Positions 38,233-46,997 of a DNA stretch of 64,000 bases are shown here, in pieces (position 1 is the stretch's first letter; every line of letters starts with the position of its first letter). The notes below the pieces were generated by a model. That model worked only from the letters and a program-made list of their open reading frames with translations. It was not told the origin of the DNA and made no database searches. The translations under genes were made by a program, and so were the position numbers. Origin of the DNA: Virgibacillus profundi (GTDB taxonomy: Bacteria; Bacillota; Bacilli; Bacillales; Amphibacillaceae); NCBI RefSeq assembly GCF_002287375.1, contig NZ_NPOA01000009.1, positions 62,001-126,000 on the forward strand. The letters are read 5' to 3'.

Positions 38233-39421
38233 TACTTTTGAAAAACGGCCAGTTTGGACCAAGGATTTTATAGGTATCTCTGTAACACACCTTATAATCT
38301 TCCTTATTTTTTATACGCTACTCACCACATTGCCAATCTATGTCATCCAGTCTTTGGGAGGAAACGAAGCACAGGGTGGCTTATTAGTTACAGTCATGCT
38401 GCTTGCAGCGATATTGGTAAGACCTATATCCGGCAGAATCTTAGAAGTGTTAGGCAAGAAAAATACACTAATGATTACTGTAGTAGCTTTTGCGATTACT
38501 ACATTTTTTTATTTGGTCTTCGATCAATATAATTCCTTATTAATTTTACGTTTTATTCATGGTCTGTCCTTTGGAATTGCGACTACAGCAACCGGAGCTA
38601 TTGCAGCGGACACAATACCGGGTGAACGTAAAGGTGAGGGACTTGGTTATTTTGCTATGGCTACTAATGTAGCTATGGTAATTGGGCCTTTTATAGGATT
38701 AACCATGCTGCAAATTACTACGTTTAAAATGCTTTTTGTTGTTCTAAGTATATTAATCCTATTTGCGGTTGTTTGTGCGTTGATTGTTAAAGTACCAAAA
38801 ATGCCAAAGGAAAATAAAAATAATGTAAAAAGAAAGATGACCATTCATGATATTTTTGAATTAAAGGCATTGCCAATAGCTAGTATTGCCGGGTTAATTT
38901 CATTTGCTTATGCCGGAATACTTTCATTTATTTCTGTTTATGCCAATGCATTGGATCTTGCATCTGTTGCAAGCTATTTCTTTGTTGTATTTGCATTTGT
39001 AATGATTATTACAAGACCTTCGTTCGGGCGGGCATTTGATAGCAGGGGACCCAGTTTTATAATTATTCCGAGCCTTATTGCCTTTGCAATTGGACTGGTA
39101 ATACTTAGCTTCACACAAACTGCGCTTGTTCTGCTCTTAGCAGCTGCTATAATTGGTTTAGGGTATGGTTCATTACTGCCCAGCTTCCAAACGATGGCAG
39201 TACAATCAACAGATGAGCACAGGAGTGGTCATGCAACAGCAACATTCTTTACTATGTATGATATTGGAATTGCATCAGGAACCTATGTTTTAGGTATCAT
39301 TGTAACGTATGTGAGCTTTCGTTCGATCTATATAATTTGTGCAGCAATAATTTTGGTCGTGTTATTACTGTTCAGTTTATATCAGTTAAATAGTAAAAAA
39401 GGAGAAAGGGAAATTAATTAG
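38225..39421 (+). CDS. Major facilitator superfamily transporter
   Basis: A 398-residue, about 12-helix transporter. The motif-A-like RPISGRILEVLGKKN loop between helices 2 and 3, and RFIHGLSFGIATTATGAIAADTIPGERKGEGLGYFA in the middle, fit drug/metabolite efflux MFS proteins. The substrate cannot be inferred. Translation is coupled to the marR-type gene by overlap. The pair is not part of the B. subtilis order here and looks like a local addition between mtaB and rpsU. Confidence 0.9.
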   Translation: MNNTFEKRPVWTKDFIGISVTHLIIFLIFYTLLTTLPIYVIQSLGGNEAQGGLLVTVMLLAAILVRPISGRILEVLGKKNTLMITVVAFAITTFFYLVFDQYNSLLILRFIHGLSFGIATTATGAIAADTIPGERKGEGLGYFAMATNVAMVIGPFIGLTMLQITTFKMLFVVLSILILFAVVCALIVKVPKMPKENKNNVKRKMTIHDIFELKALPIASIAGLISFAYAGILSFISVYANALDLASVASYFFVVFAFVMIITRPSFGRAFDSRGPSFIIIPSLIAFAIGLVILSFTQTALVLLLAAAIIGLGYGSLLPSFQTMAVQSTDEHRSGHATATFFTMYDIGIASGTYVLGIIVTYVSFRSIYIICAAIILVVLLLFSLYQLNSKKGEREIN

Positions 39422-39501
39422 ATTATAATTAGATTTTTCCTTTCCGCCATGCTATGATGGCTTAAGAGGTACGTACAACCAAACATGAAAGGAAGATTAA
39501 A

Positions 39502-40173
39502 GTGAGTAAAAATTTAGCAAAGTATATTGATCATACACAATTAAAACCTGATACAACAAAAGAAAAAATCCAGCAAATTGTTGAGGAAGCGAAGGAATAT
39601 GAATTTGCTTCTGTTTGCGTTAACCCATATTGGGTATCTTTTTGCTATGATTATTTAAAGGATACTACAGTAAAAGTTTGCACTGTTATAGGCTTTCCAT
39701 TAGGTGCAACATCAACAGAGTCAAAAGTCTTTGAAACAAAAAAATCTATCCAAGATGGAGCTACAGAAGTAGACATGGTAATAAATGTAGGGGAATTAAA
39801 ATCGGGCAATGTTCAGGCTGTTAAAGCGGATATAGAAGCTGTTGTAAATGCTGCTAAAGATAAAGCTCTTACAAAAGTTATTATTGAAACATCATTGTTA
39901 TCTGAAGATGAAAAAGTACGTGCCTGTAAATTAGCAAAAGAAGCAGGTGCAGATTACGTTAAGACATCTACAGGATTTTCCGGTGGTGGTGCAACGGTTG
40001 AGGATATTAAATTAATGCGCCAGACTGTTGGAAGTGAAATGGGTGTAAAAGCTTCCGGAGGTGTTCGTGATCTTGAAACAACCAAGGCAATGATCGATGT
40101 AGGTGCAACCAGAATTGGTGCAAGTGCGGGTATCGACATTATTAAAGGAAATCAAGGAACTTCTGATTATTAA
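39502..40173 (+). CDS. deoC: Deoxyribose-phosphate aldolase
   Basis: It cleaves 2-deoxyribose 5-phosphate to acetaldehyde and glyceraldehyde 3-phosphate in deoxynucleoside breakdown; 223 residues. Lys154 in YVKTSTGFS is the Schiff-base lysine and Lys183 in VKASGGVRD the proton relay. [15 protein letters not shown] is the usual N-terminus. GTG start with AAAGGAAG upstream. It is alone here, without the dra-nupC-pdp neighbours seen in B. subtilis. Confidence 0.96.
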   Translation: MSKNLAKYIDHTQLKPDTTKEKIQQIVEEAKEYEFASVCVNPYWVSFCYDYLKDTTVKVCTVIGFPLGATSTESKVFETKKSIQDGATEVDMVINVGELKSGNVQAVKADIEAVVNAAKDKALTKVIIETSLLSEDEKVRACKLAKEAGADYVKTSTGFSGGGATVEDIKLMRQTVGSEMGVKASGGVRDLETTKAMIDVGATRIGASAGIDIIKGNQGTSDY

Positions 40174-40246
40174 AAAAATACAGACGAGAACATTGCTACA
40201 ATAAACTATTTAATATCATATAATTTTAAAATTAAATAATAATATG

Positions 40247-40275
40247 TTGACCAATAAGTAGTATTATATTATACT
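40247..40275 (+). promoter_or_regulatory. SigA-type promoter of rpsU-yqeY
   Basis: TTGACC (40247-40252), 17 bases, TATACT (40270-40275). The leader before rpsU would be about 65-70 bases. Confidence 0.8.
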
Positions 40276-40348
40276 TTAAAAAGGCATGATACTTATTTGT
40301 ATATGCTAGTATAATTTTGTTTTTTGCTTCGGAGGGAGGGAAATTAGC

Positions 40349-40525
40349 ATGTCAAATACAACTCGCGTTCGTAAAAACGAGTCTCTTGAGGATGCTCTTC
40401 GTCGCTTCAAGCGTAGTGTGTCAAAAAGTGGTACACTTCAGGAATATCGTAAGCGTGAACACTATGAAAAACCAAGTGTAAGACGTAAGAAGAAATCTGA
40501 AGCTGCTAGAAAGCGTAAATTCTAA
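40349..40525 (+). CDS. rpsU: 30S ribosomal protein S21
   Basis: A 58-residue, very basic ribosomal protein of the 30S platform. The sequence opens [20 protein letters not shown] and ends with an Arg/Lys-rich tail ([14 protein letters not shown]), diagnostic of bS21. The ribosome site GGAGGGAGGG is strong. It is followed 15 bases later by yqeY, the conserved pairing. Confidence 0.98.
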   Translation: MSNTTRVRKNESLEDALRRFKRSVSKSGTLQEYRKREHYEKPSVRRKKKSEAARKRKF

Positions 40526-40540
40526 AGAGGACTGATAAGC

Positions 40541-40987
40541 ATGGCATTACTTGAACAGCTGAATCAGGATATGAAGCAAGCGATGAAGAAGAAAGATAAA
40601 GAAACATTAAGTGTTATCCGTATGGTTAAAGCTTCATTGCAGAATGAATCGATAAAGCTTGGAAAAGATGCACTTTCAGAGGACGAAGAATTAACAATTT
40701 TGTCCAGAGAGTTAAAACAAAGAAAAGATTCCCTCCATGAATTTAAATCAGCTGGACGCGATGATCTTGTTGAAAAACTTGAAACTGAAATCAATATTTT
40801 ACAGGAATATATGCCAAAACAGCTTACAAACGATGAGCTGGAGGCAATTGTTCAGAGTACGATTCAGGAAGTTAATGCTACATCCAAGAAAGATATTGGT
40901 AAAGTAATGAGTGCTGTTATGCCAAAAGTAAAAGGTAAGGCGGATGGTTCTCAAATAAACAAACTCGTACAAAAACATTTAAATTAA
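40541..40987 (+). CDS. yqeY: GatB/YqeY domain protein
   Basis: A 148-residue helical protein related to the tail domain of the amidotransferase subunit GatB; tRNA binding is assumed but not proven. [27 protein letters not shown] and the C-terminal [28 protein letters not shown] are the family blocks. AGAGGACTGATAAGC precedes the ATG. It is co-transcribed with rpsU. Confidence 0.95.
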   Translation: MALLEQLNQDMKQAMKKKDKETLSVIRMVKASLQNESIKLGKDALSEDEELTILSRELKQRKDSLHEFKSAGRDDLVEKLETEINILQEYMPKQLTNDELEAIVQSTIQEVNATSKKDIGKVMSAVMPKVKGKADGSQINKLVQKHLN

Positions 40988-41001
40988 TTTTCAAGAAACC
41001 A

Positions 41002-41037
41002 GGCTTTCGCCATTTCTAAATGGCGAAAGCCTTAGTT
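41002..41037 (+). terminator. Hairpin after yqeY, part of a dispersed sequence
   Basis: GGCTTTCGCCATT (41002-41014) pairs perfectly with AATGGCGAAAGCC (41019-41031). The following TTAGTTT is a poor T-tract. The right arm and tail recur at 52184-52202. Confidence 0.6.
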
Positions 41038-41201
41038 TATCGGAAACTATTTTGCGGGTGCAAATGCTTCTAAGTATTACTTATGTGCTTACTGATTTCA
41101 TGAAAAAAATATCAGTGTATTTAAAAGAACCTTGTCATAGTATGACAGGGTTCTTTTGTTGTGATATTATTTAGGTAACTATGTTGTTTGCCCGAAAAAA
41201 G

Positions 41202-41228
41202 TGAAACCAATTGCCGGCATATTTCGTA
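41202..41228 (+). promoter_or_regulatory. Predicted SigW promoter
   Basis: TGAAAC (41202-41207), 17 bases, CGTA (41225-41228), an exact match to the SigW consensus of B. subtilis. It lies 34 bases before nfeD. In B. subtilis the yqeZ-yqfA-yqfB operon is a known SigW target, so the position supports the call. Confidence 0.85.
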
Positions 41229-41262
41229 TACAATATAAGTACCGAAAGTGAGGTGAAAAATT

Positions 41263-42594
41263 TTGCCAGGTAAACGTAAACGAATGACAGTATACATAAT
41301 TTTATTGCTTTCATTAATTTCTGCTATTTTTAACACTGCGGATCCAATTCAAGCAAAAAATGGCGGTGGTAAATCAGTTTACTTTATACCAATTGAGAAA
41401 GAAGTTGAGCGTGGACTGCAGGCATTCCTGGCCCGTACAACTCAGGAAGCAATTGAAGAAGGGGCAGACCACATTGTTTTTGAAATTGACACACCAGGCG
41501 GGAGAGTGGATTCTGCGGGTCAAATTGGTGGGATTATCCAGGATTTAGATATACCTACAACATCTTTTATCGTTAATCAGGCCTTATCAGCTGGTTCTTA
41601 TATTGCCTTATTTTCAGATACGATATATATGAAACCACATGCAACGATGGGAGCAAGCGGTGTTATAAATCAAGATGGTACCGCTGCAGATAAAAAAGCA
41701 CAATCAGCATGGCTTGAAGCAATGCGTAGTGCGGCCGAATCACAAGGAAGAGATCCTTTGTATGCAGCAGCAATGGCAGACATGGAGATTGATCTTCCTG
41801 AATACGGTGCTCCTGAAGGGAAATTTCTAACACTCGGACCTAGTGATGCTGTGGAGGTTGGATATTCAAAAGGAATTGTAGATGACCGTGTGGAGTTATT
41901 ACATGAGTTAGGTTTATCAAATGCTACAGTTGTTGAAAAGGAAACGACTTTTGCTGAAGAGCTTGCCAGATTTTTAACAAATCCTGTTGTTATACCAATC
42001 CTATTATCTTTAGCTAGTTTGGGGTTAATTGTGGAATTATATTCACCAGGCTTTGGAATACCTGGAATAATGGGCTTGGTCTCACTCCTGTTATTTTTCT
42101 ATGGGCATATCGTTGCAGGATTAGCTGGCATGGAGGCTGTAATACTACTTATTATAGGGATTGTTTTAATAATAGCCGAGTTTTTTGTACCTGGTGGAAT
42201 TGTTGGTCTGCTCGGTGTTGGGGCTGTAATTGGATCCTTATTTATGTCGGGTTATGATCTTGGGCATATGTCAATGAGTATTGGAATTGCTTTTATAGTT
42301 GCGTTGGCTGCTGCAGTCATTCTATTCAAACGAATCGGGATGGACAAAGGAGTTTTTCGCCATATTATTTTAAAAGATCAAACAACAACTGAATTGGGCT
42401 ATGTATCTTCTGTGAATCGATTGGAATTAATTGGACTGGAAGGTATTGCTGCTACACCACTGAGGCCATCCGGAACAGCAGTATTCGATGATGAGCGTTT
42501 AGACGTTGTATCTGAAGGTGGATTTATTGAAGCCAATAAAAATATTAAAGTTGTGAAGGTAGAAGGGGTTCGTATTGTTGTTAGAGAAATCTAA
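41263..42594 (+). CDS. nfeD: NfeD family membrane-bound serine protease (NfeD1b-type)
   Basis: A 443-residue protein equivalent to B. subtilis YqeZ. A signal-like N-terminal helix (about 8-27) is followed by a ClpP-class protease domain with FEIDTPGGRVDSAG and the Ser in NQALSAGSYIALFSD, then four to five membrane helices (about 235-360) and a C-terminal OB-fold NfeD domain. It works with the flotillin encoded next door in membrane-stress response. The TTG start has GAGGTGA upstream. Confidence 0.94.
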   Translation: MPGKRKRMTVYIILLLSLISAIFNTADPIQAKNGGGKSVYFIPIEKEVERGLQAFLARTTQEAIEEGADHIVFEIDTPGGRVDSAGQIGGIIQDLDIPTTSFIVNQALSAGSYIALFSDTIYMKPHATMGASGVINQDGTAADKKAQSAWLEAMRSAAESQGRDPLYAAAMADMEIDLPEYGAPEGKFLTLGPSDAVEVGYSKGIVDDRVELLHELGLSNATVVEKETTFAEELARFLTNPVVIPILLSLASLGLIVELYSPGFGIPGIMGLVSLLLFFYGHIVAGLAGMEAVILLIIGIVLIIAEFFVPGGIVGLLGVGAVIGSLFMSGYDLGHMSMSIGIAFIVALAAAVILFKRIGMDKGVFRHIILKDQTTTELGYVSSVNRLELIGLEGIAATPLRPSGTAVFDDERLDVVSEGGFIEANKNIKVVKVEGVRIVVREI

Positions 42595-42631
42595 TATATA
42601 TTAAATTTAAAATATACAGGAGGAATTATGT

Positions 42632-43627
42632 ATGGAGTTAGCAGAACTTATGCCGTTTATAATAGTTGCGGTAATATTGATCGTTTTAGCAGTTTTATTC
42701 ACATTTATTCCAGTAGCATTATGGATTAGTGCACTGGCGGCTGGTGTTAAGGTTGGTATCTTTACATTAATTGGGATGCGTCTACGCCGAGTTGTACCAA
42801 ATCGAGTAATTAATCCATTGATCAAAGCACATAAGGCTGGATTGAATGTTACAACAAACCAGCTGGAAAGCCACTATTTAGCAGGTGGTAATGTAGACAG
42901 GGTAGTAAATGCATTAATCGCTGCACATAGAGCAAATATCGACTTACCATTCGAACGGGGTGCTGCGATTGATTTAGCAGGTCGTGACGTGCTTGAAGCA
43001 GTACAAATGAGCGTTAACCCTGAAGTTATTGAAACACCTTTTATCGCAGGTATAGCGATGGATGGGATCGAAGTAAAGGCAAAAGCTAGAATTACTGTAC
43101 GAGCGAACATCGATCGACTTGTCGGTGGTGCTGGTGAAGAAACAATAATTGCTCGTGTGGGTGAAGGTGTTGTTAGTACAATTGGTAGTTCTAATACACA
43201 TGCGAAAGTATTAGAAAACCCTGATTCTATTTCCCAGACAGTATTGAGTAAAGGGCTTGATTCAGGTACTGCTTTTGAAATTCTCTCAATCGATATTGCA
43301 GACGTGGATATCGGTAAAAATATTGGTGCAATCCTGCAAACAGACCAAGCGGAAGCGGATAAAAATATCGCACAGGCTAAAGCAGAAGAACGTCGTGCAA
43401 TGGCTGTTGCACAAGAACAGGAAATGCTTGCACGAGTACAGGAAATGCGTGCGAAAGTTGTGGAAGCAGAGGCGGATGTACCACTTGCACTTGCAGAAGC
43501 ATTAAGATCAGGCAACTTAGGTGTTATGGATTATATGAATTATAAGAATATCGATGCAGACACTGATATGCGTGATACTATTGGCAAATTGTCAAAAGAA
43601 AATAATGATGAAAATGACAATAACTAA
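42632..43627 (+). CDS. floA: Flotillin-like protein FloA
   Basis: A membrane-microdomain scaffold protein, 331 residues (B. subtilis YqfA). A hydrophobic N-terminal hairpin (about 7-50) precedes the PHB/SPFH domain and a C-terminal Ala/Glu-rich coiled coil ([20 protein letters not shown]). The segment [20 protein letters not shown] is typical of FloA. AGGAGG precedes the ATG. It lies in the predicted SigW operon directly after nfeD. Confidence 0.96.
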   Translation: MELAELMPFIIVAVILIVLAVLFTFIPVALWISALAAGVKVGIFTLIGMRLRRVVPNRVINPLIKAHKAGLNVTTNQLESHYLAGGNVDRVVNALIAAHRANIDLPFERGAAIDLAGRDVLEAVQMSVNPEVIETPFIAGIAMDGIEVKAKARITVRANIDRLVGGAGEETIIARVGEGVVSTIGSSNTHAKVLENPDSISQTVLSKGLDSGTAFEILSIDIADVDIGKNIGAILQTDQAEADKNIAQAKAEERRAMAVAQEQEMLARVQEMRAKVVEAEADVPLALAEALRSGNLGVMDYMNYKNIDADTDMRDTIGKLSKENNDENDNN

Positions 43628-43657
43628 TACCATGTCTAATTATAAAGGAGGGGTTTG

Positions 43658-44173
43658 ATGGAAGGACTTTTTGGACTCTTTGAAGCACTTGCCAGCAACT
43701 TCTTTATTGTTATCATAATAATCGCTGGGATTATCGGTTTTTTCAGGGATAATTCAGCGAAGCAAAAAGAAAAGCAGCAAAGAAAGCCAAATAATGTTCC
43801 TAGACCAACTGCTACTCCTTCTGGTGGCAATAAACCAAGACAAAGGGTTTATAATGACAATCAGACCGATAAAAAGGTTTATACGACATCGATTGAGGAA
43901 CAGCAGAATGCTCAAATGGAACAATTGGCAAATCGTTATAAAACGAGTGCAAACCGAGCAATGAATAAACTTCCTCATGATGCTATCATAGGAGATACAT
44001 TGCGTGAACCCGATAAAGGGGAGCTGTCACAAAGTCAGGAAAGTTTAAAAAGACAAATTGGCAGTAACTTAAATAAAAAAGGTTTAGTCAATGGCATTAT
44101 TATGTCTGAGGTTCTCGGACCACCCAGAGCTTCAAAACCATATCGTAGTGTTATTGGACAGCGAAGGAAATAG
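43658..44173 (+). CDS. Hypothetical membrane-anchored protein in the SigW operon
   Basis: A 171-residue protein with one hydrophobic N-terminal segment (about 12-28) and a polar, Gln/Lys/Pro-rich remainder without a domain I know. It occupies the position of yqfB in the B. subtilis operon but is more than twice that protein's size, and I cannot claim homology. GGAGGGG lies four bases before the ATG. Because it is the third gene after the SigW promoter it is probably expressed under envelope stress (inference). Confidence 0.8.
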   Translation: MEGLFGLFEALASNFFIVIIIIAGIIGFFRDNSAKQKEKQQRKPNNVPRPTATPSGGNKPRQRVYNDNQTDKKVYTTSIEEQQNAQMEQLANRYKTSANRAMNKLPHDAIIGDTLREPDKGELSQSQESLKRQIGSNLNKKGLVNGIIMSEVLGPPRASKPYRSVIGQRRK

Positions 44174-44188
44174 ATTAAATTAAAATAC

Positions 44189-44331
44189 GTTCAAAAGGAG
44201 GATAAAAAGGACCGAGAAGTTCGAGGCGGCGTAGTTTCGAGTAACGGAATGTATGCATTTAGATACATGAGTAGCGGAGAAACAAGCCAACGAAGAAATT
44301 CGATGTGTCATTTTTACCGGACTTTTTGAAC
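44189..44331. repeat. Dispersed about 142-bp element, copy 2
   Basis: Second copy of the element at 23364-23505, starting GTTCAAAAGGAGGATAAAAA and ending ACTTTTTGAAC. The internal stem is ATGTAT/ATACAT (44249-44254/44263-44268), where copy 1 has ACGTAT/ATACGT: both partners of one pair changed, so pairing is kept. It sits between the SigW operon and the yqfCD genes. Confidence 0.85.
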
Positions 44332-44340
44332 ATCTGATTA

Positions 44341-44391
44341 AAGCCATCAACAGGTAAGCTGATAAAGCTTCCCATGTTGGTGGCTTTTTTT
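44341..44391 (+). terminator. Terminator before yqfC
   Basis: AAGCCATCAACA pairs with TGTTGGTGGCTT (wobbles) and encloses a second small stem AAGCT/AGCTT, followed by TTTTTTT. It probably ends the nfeD-floA operon beyond the repeat element. Confidence 0.85.
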
Positions 44392-44446
44392 GGTTCTTAT
44401 ATATTCCCTGCTTTCATAAATATGTATGTGAGAGGGGGCTGCATAA

Positions 44447-44731
44447 ATGAGAAAGTTTCATCAACGATTTAAACCCTGGTTAATAAAATATCTTGCACTT
44501 CCTTCTGATGTAATACTGGAACTTCCGAGAATAACGATCATTGGACAACTACATGTTTATATTGAAAACCATCAGGGGCTGGAAAAATATTCGGATAGCG
44601 AACTAAAATTAAAGACAAATAAAGGATATATAGAAATTATAGGTTCTTCCTTTGTCTTAAAAATGATGCTGCCAGAGGAAATCTTATTGGAAGGAACGAT
44701 TCAGGAAGTGAAATTCACCCCTGACCAATGA
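44447..44731 (+). CDS. yqfC: Sporulation protein YqfC
   Basis: A 94-residue protein of the YabP/YqfC family, made in the mother cell during sporulation in B. subtilis. The core LPSDVILELPRITIIGQLHVYIENHQGLEKYSDSEL and GYIEIIGSSFVLKMMLPEEILLEGTI shows the family beta-strand pattern. The gene overlaps the longer reading of yqfD by four bases; AGAGGGGGC precedes the ATG. The precise role is unknown. Confidence 0.93.
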   Translation: MRKFHQRFKPWLIKYLALPSDVILELPRITIIGQLHVYIENHQGLEKYSDSELKLKTNKGYIEIIGSSFVLKMMLPEEILLEGTIQEVKFTPDQ

Positions 44732-44742
44732 AGGAGGAGACC

Positions 44743-45960
44743 ATGAGGGATACACAAGGTTCTTATTTTACCGGATATGTAACAATTCTAATAAAAGGAG
44801 ACAGGCCGGAACTTTTTTTTCAAAAATGCATGGATAAAGGAATCACCGTATGGAATGTAAGAAAGCTTGCTGATGATCAATGTGAAGGCAATATAAAACT
44901 ATACGATATTAAACAAATAAAAGAACTAAGACGTGGGACAAATTATAAAATTAATTTTACAAAGAGAAAAGGATATCCATTTTTGTTCCGTCGTTTTATT
45001 AGAAAAAAACAAGTATTAATTGGCCTTTTATTGAGTTTATTGTTAATTATTTTTTTATCCAATATTATTTGGGAAGTTAAGATATCAGGTGTTCCAAAGG
45101 ATATCGAAGAAAAGATCAGTAAACAGCTGGATAGCTATGGTATTCATCCGGGTTCGTGGATTTTTTCGCTTGACTCCCCGAATGCTATTCAGCAAAAGTT
45201 GGTGGAAGATGTTCCTGAACTATTATGGGTTGGTGTAGAGCAAAAAGGGACAACCTTTTTTCTGGAAGGTGTAGAAAAAATAATAGTAAAAGAAGAAGAA
45301 ATAAAAGGACCCCGTAACTTAATTGCTACTAAAAAAGGTATTATTAAGAAAATGTATGTTTCAAAGGGTCTTCCCAAAGTAGAGGTAAATGATTATGTAA
45401 AGCTTGGTGATGTACTTGTTTCTGGAATAATAAATGGTTCGGAAGAGGAAGACGAGACTGATAAAAAAGCTAAGAAATTGGAATTGGTTGCTGCTGAAGG
45501 TGAAATTACTGCCACAACATGGTATGAAGTAACTGTAACAGTTCCTTTAAAGGGGGTTCATGAGGAATTAACAGGTAATCAGGAAAAGAAGTATTATTTA
45601 CGCTTTGGTGAATTCAGGCTGCCTGTTTGGGGATTCAATTCCCCGGAATATGACCATATTCACCGGGAAATTAATGAAGAAAATTTAAAACTTTTCAATT
45701 GGAATTTACCAGTTAAAATAGGTGAGTCTATCTTAAGTGAAAAATCAACTACTGAAATGAATAGATCAAAAGAGGAAGCTGTTCAAGTTGGGATAAGTCA
45801 GGCGAAAAGTGAACTAAAATTGCAATTAGGTCCAAAAGCACAAATTATCTCTGAAAAAGTTTTGCAAGAAACTACTGACAATGGTAAAGTTAAATTGAAC
45901 TTATATATTAATGTAGAGGAAGACATTGCTGAAGCACAACCAATAAATCAAGGAGATTGA
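44743..45960 (+). CDS. yqfD: Sporulation protein YqfD
   Basis: A 405-residue protein with one central membrane helix (about 87-106) and a large extracytoplasmic domain; part of the SigE regulon in B. subtilis. YFTGYVTILIKGDRPELFFQKC and LWVGVEQKGTTFFLEGVEKI are family blocks. I choose the ATG at 44743 because AAGGAGGAGACC lies just before it; the ATG at 44728 overlaps the yqfC stop but lacks a site. Confidence 0.93.
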   Translation: MRDTQGSYFTGYVTILIKGDRPELFFQKCMDKGITVWNVRKLADDQCEGNIKLYDIKQIKELRRGTNYKINFTKRKGYPFLFRRFIRKKQVLIGLLLSLLLIIFLSNIIWEVKISGVPKDIEEKISKQLDSYGIHPGSWIFSLDSPNAIQQKLVEDVPELLWVGVEQKGTTFFLEGVEKIIVKEEEIKGPRNLIATKKGIIKKMYVSKGLPKVEVNDYVKLGDVLVSGIINGSEEEDETDKKAKKLELVAAEGEITATTWYEVTVTVPLKGVHEELTGNQEKKYYLRFGEFRLPVWGFNSPEYDHIHREINEENLKLFNWNLPVKIGESILSEKSTTEMNRSKEEAVQVGISQAKSELKLQLGPKAQIISEKVLQETTDNGKVKLNLYINVEEDIAEAQPINQGD

Positions 45961-45962
45961 TT

Positions 45963-46922
45963 ATGTCAGGAAACCTAACAGAAATAGACCTGCAATTAAC
46001 AAGTCCAAATGAAGCACTGGCTTTGTTTGGTACAAATGATAAATATCTAAAACAAATTGAAGAACAGCTGCATGTTTCTATCGTAACACGGGGAGAGCAG
46101 GTTAGTGTATCAGGGACAGATAAAGATATATTATTGGTACAGGAGATTCTACTGACACTTTTATCGGTTATTAGAAAAGGACTAACAATTTCGGAACGCG
46201 ATGTTGTTTATGCTGTTGATCTTGCTAAAGATGGTAAAATCAAACAATTTGAAACACTTTTTGAAGATGAAATAACGAAAAATGCAAAAGGAAAATCAAT
46301 TCGCGTCAAAACGTTGGGACAAAAAGGTTATGTTTCTGCAATCAAGTCAAATGACCTTGTATTTGGGATAGGCCCTGCGGGTACCGGTAAAACATATTTA
46401 GCAGTAGTAATGGCTATACATGCTTTGAAAAACGGCTATATAAAGCGAATAATTTTAACAAGGCCTGCAGTGGAAGCCGGAGAAAGTCTGGGATTTTTAC
46501 CTGGTGATTTAAAGGAGAAAGTGGATCCTTATTTACGTCCATTATATGATGCCCTGCACGATGTTCTGGGTGCGGAACACACCATGCGCCTAATTGAAAG
46601 AGAGACCATAGAAATTGCCCCACTCGCATATATGCGAGGCAGAACCCTTGATGATGCATTTGTCATTTTGGATGAGGCACAAAATACTACACCGGAACAG
46701 ATGAAGATGTTTCTAACACGGCTGGGATTTGGATCAAAAATGGTTATAACTGGTGATATCACTCAAATAGATTTACCTAAAGGGACGAAATCAGGTTTGC
46801 ATGTTGCAGGTCAGCTATTGAATACAGTAAAAGGTATTTCATTTATACATCTGGATGAAACAGATGTTGTCAGGCATCCATTGGTACAACGGATCATTGC
46901 TGCATATGAAAAGAACAATTAG
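45963..46922 (+). CDS. phoH: PhoH family ATPase
   Basis: A P-loop ATPase of 319 residues, probably RNA-related. An N-terminal KH-like part is followed by GPAGTGKTYLAVVMAIHAL (Walker A, about 133-151), DDAFVILDEAQNTTPEQMKMFLTR (Walker B) and VITGDITQIDLP. AAGGAGATTGATT precedes the ATG at 45963, preferred over an in-frame TTG six bases earlier. Lies in the conserved phoH-pgpH-ybeY-dgkA order. Confidence 0.96.
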   Translation: MSGNLTEIDLQLTSPNEALALFGTNDKYLKQIEEQLHVSIVTRGEQVSVSGTDKDILLVQEILLTLLSVIRKGLTISERDVVYAVDLAKDGKIKQFETLFEDEITKNAKGKSIRVKTLGQKGYVSAIKSNDLVFGIGPAGTGKTYLAVVMAIHALKNGYIKRIILTRPAVEAGESLGFLPGDLKEKVDPYLRPLYDALHDVLGAEHTMRLIERETIEIAPLAYMRGRTLDDAFVILDEAQNTTPEQMKMFLTRLGFGSKMVITGDITQIDLPKGTKSGLHVAGQLLNTVKGISFIHLDETDVVRHPLVQRIIAAYEKNN

Positions 46923-46937
46923 AAATTGCACTAGAAG

Positions 46938-46968
46938 TAAGACCCTTTAAAAACCGGGTCTTATTTCT
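46938..46968 (+). terminator. Short terminator after phoH
   Basis: AAGACCC and GGGTCTT enclose about ten bases and are followed by ATTTCTAT. The stem is short, so read-through into pgpH is likely. Confidence 0.65.
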
Positions 46969-46997
46969 ATATCATGTTCTATAATGGGGTGGAACGT

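Noticed and set aside
41121-41336. 71-codon minus-strand frame over the nfeD promoter
   Set aside because: It covers the SigW promoter and the nfeD start, with no start signals or similarity.
42874-43515. 213-codon minus-strand frame opposite floA
   Set aside because: Its Ala/Ser/Thr composition is the reverse reading of the Ala/Glu coiled coil of floA; no start signals and no family.
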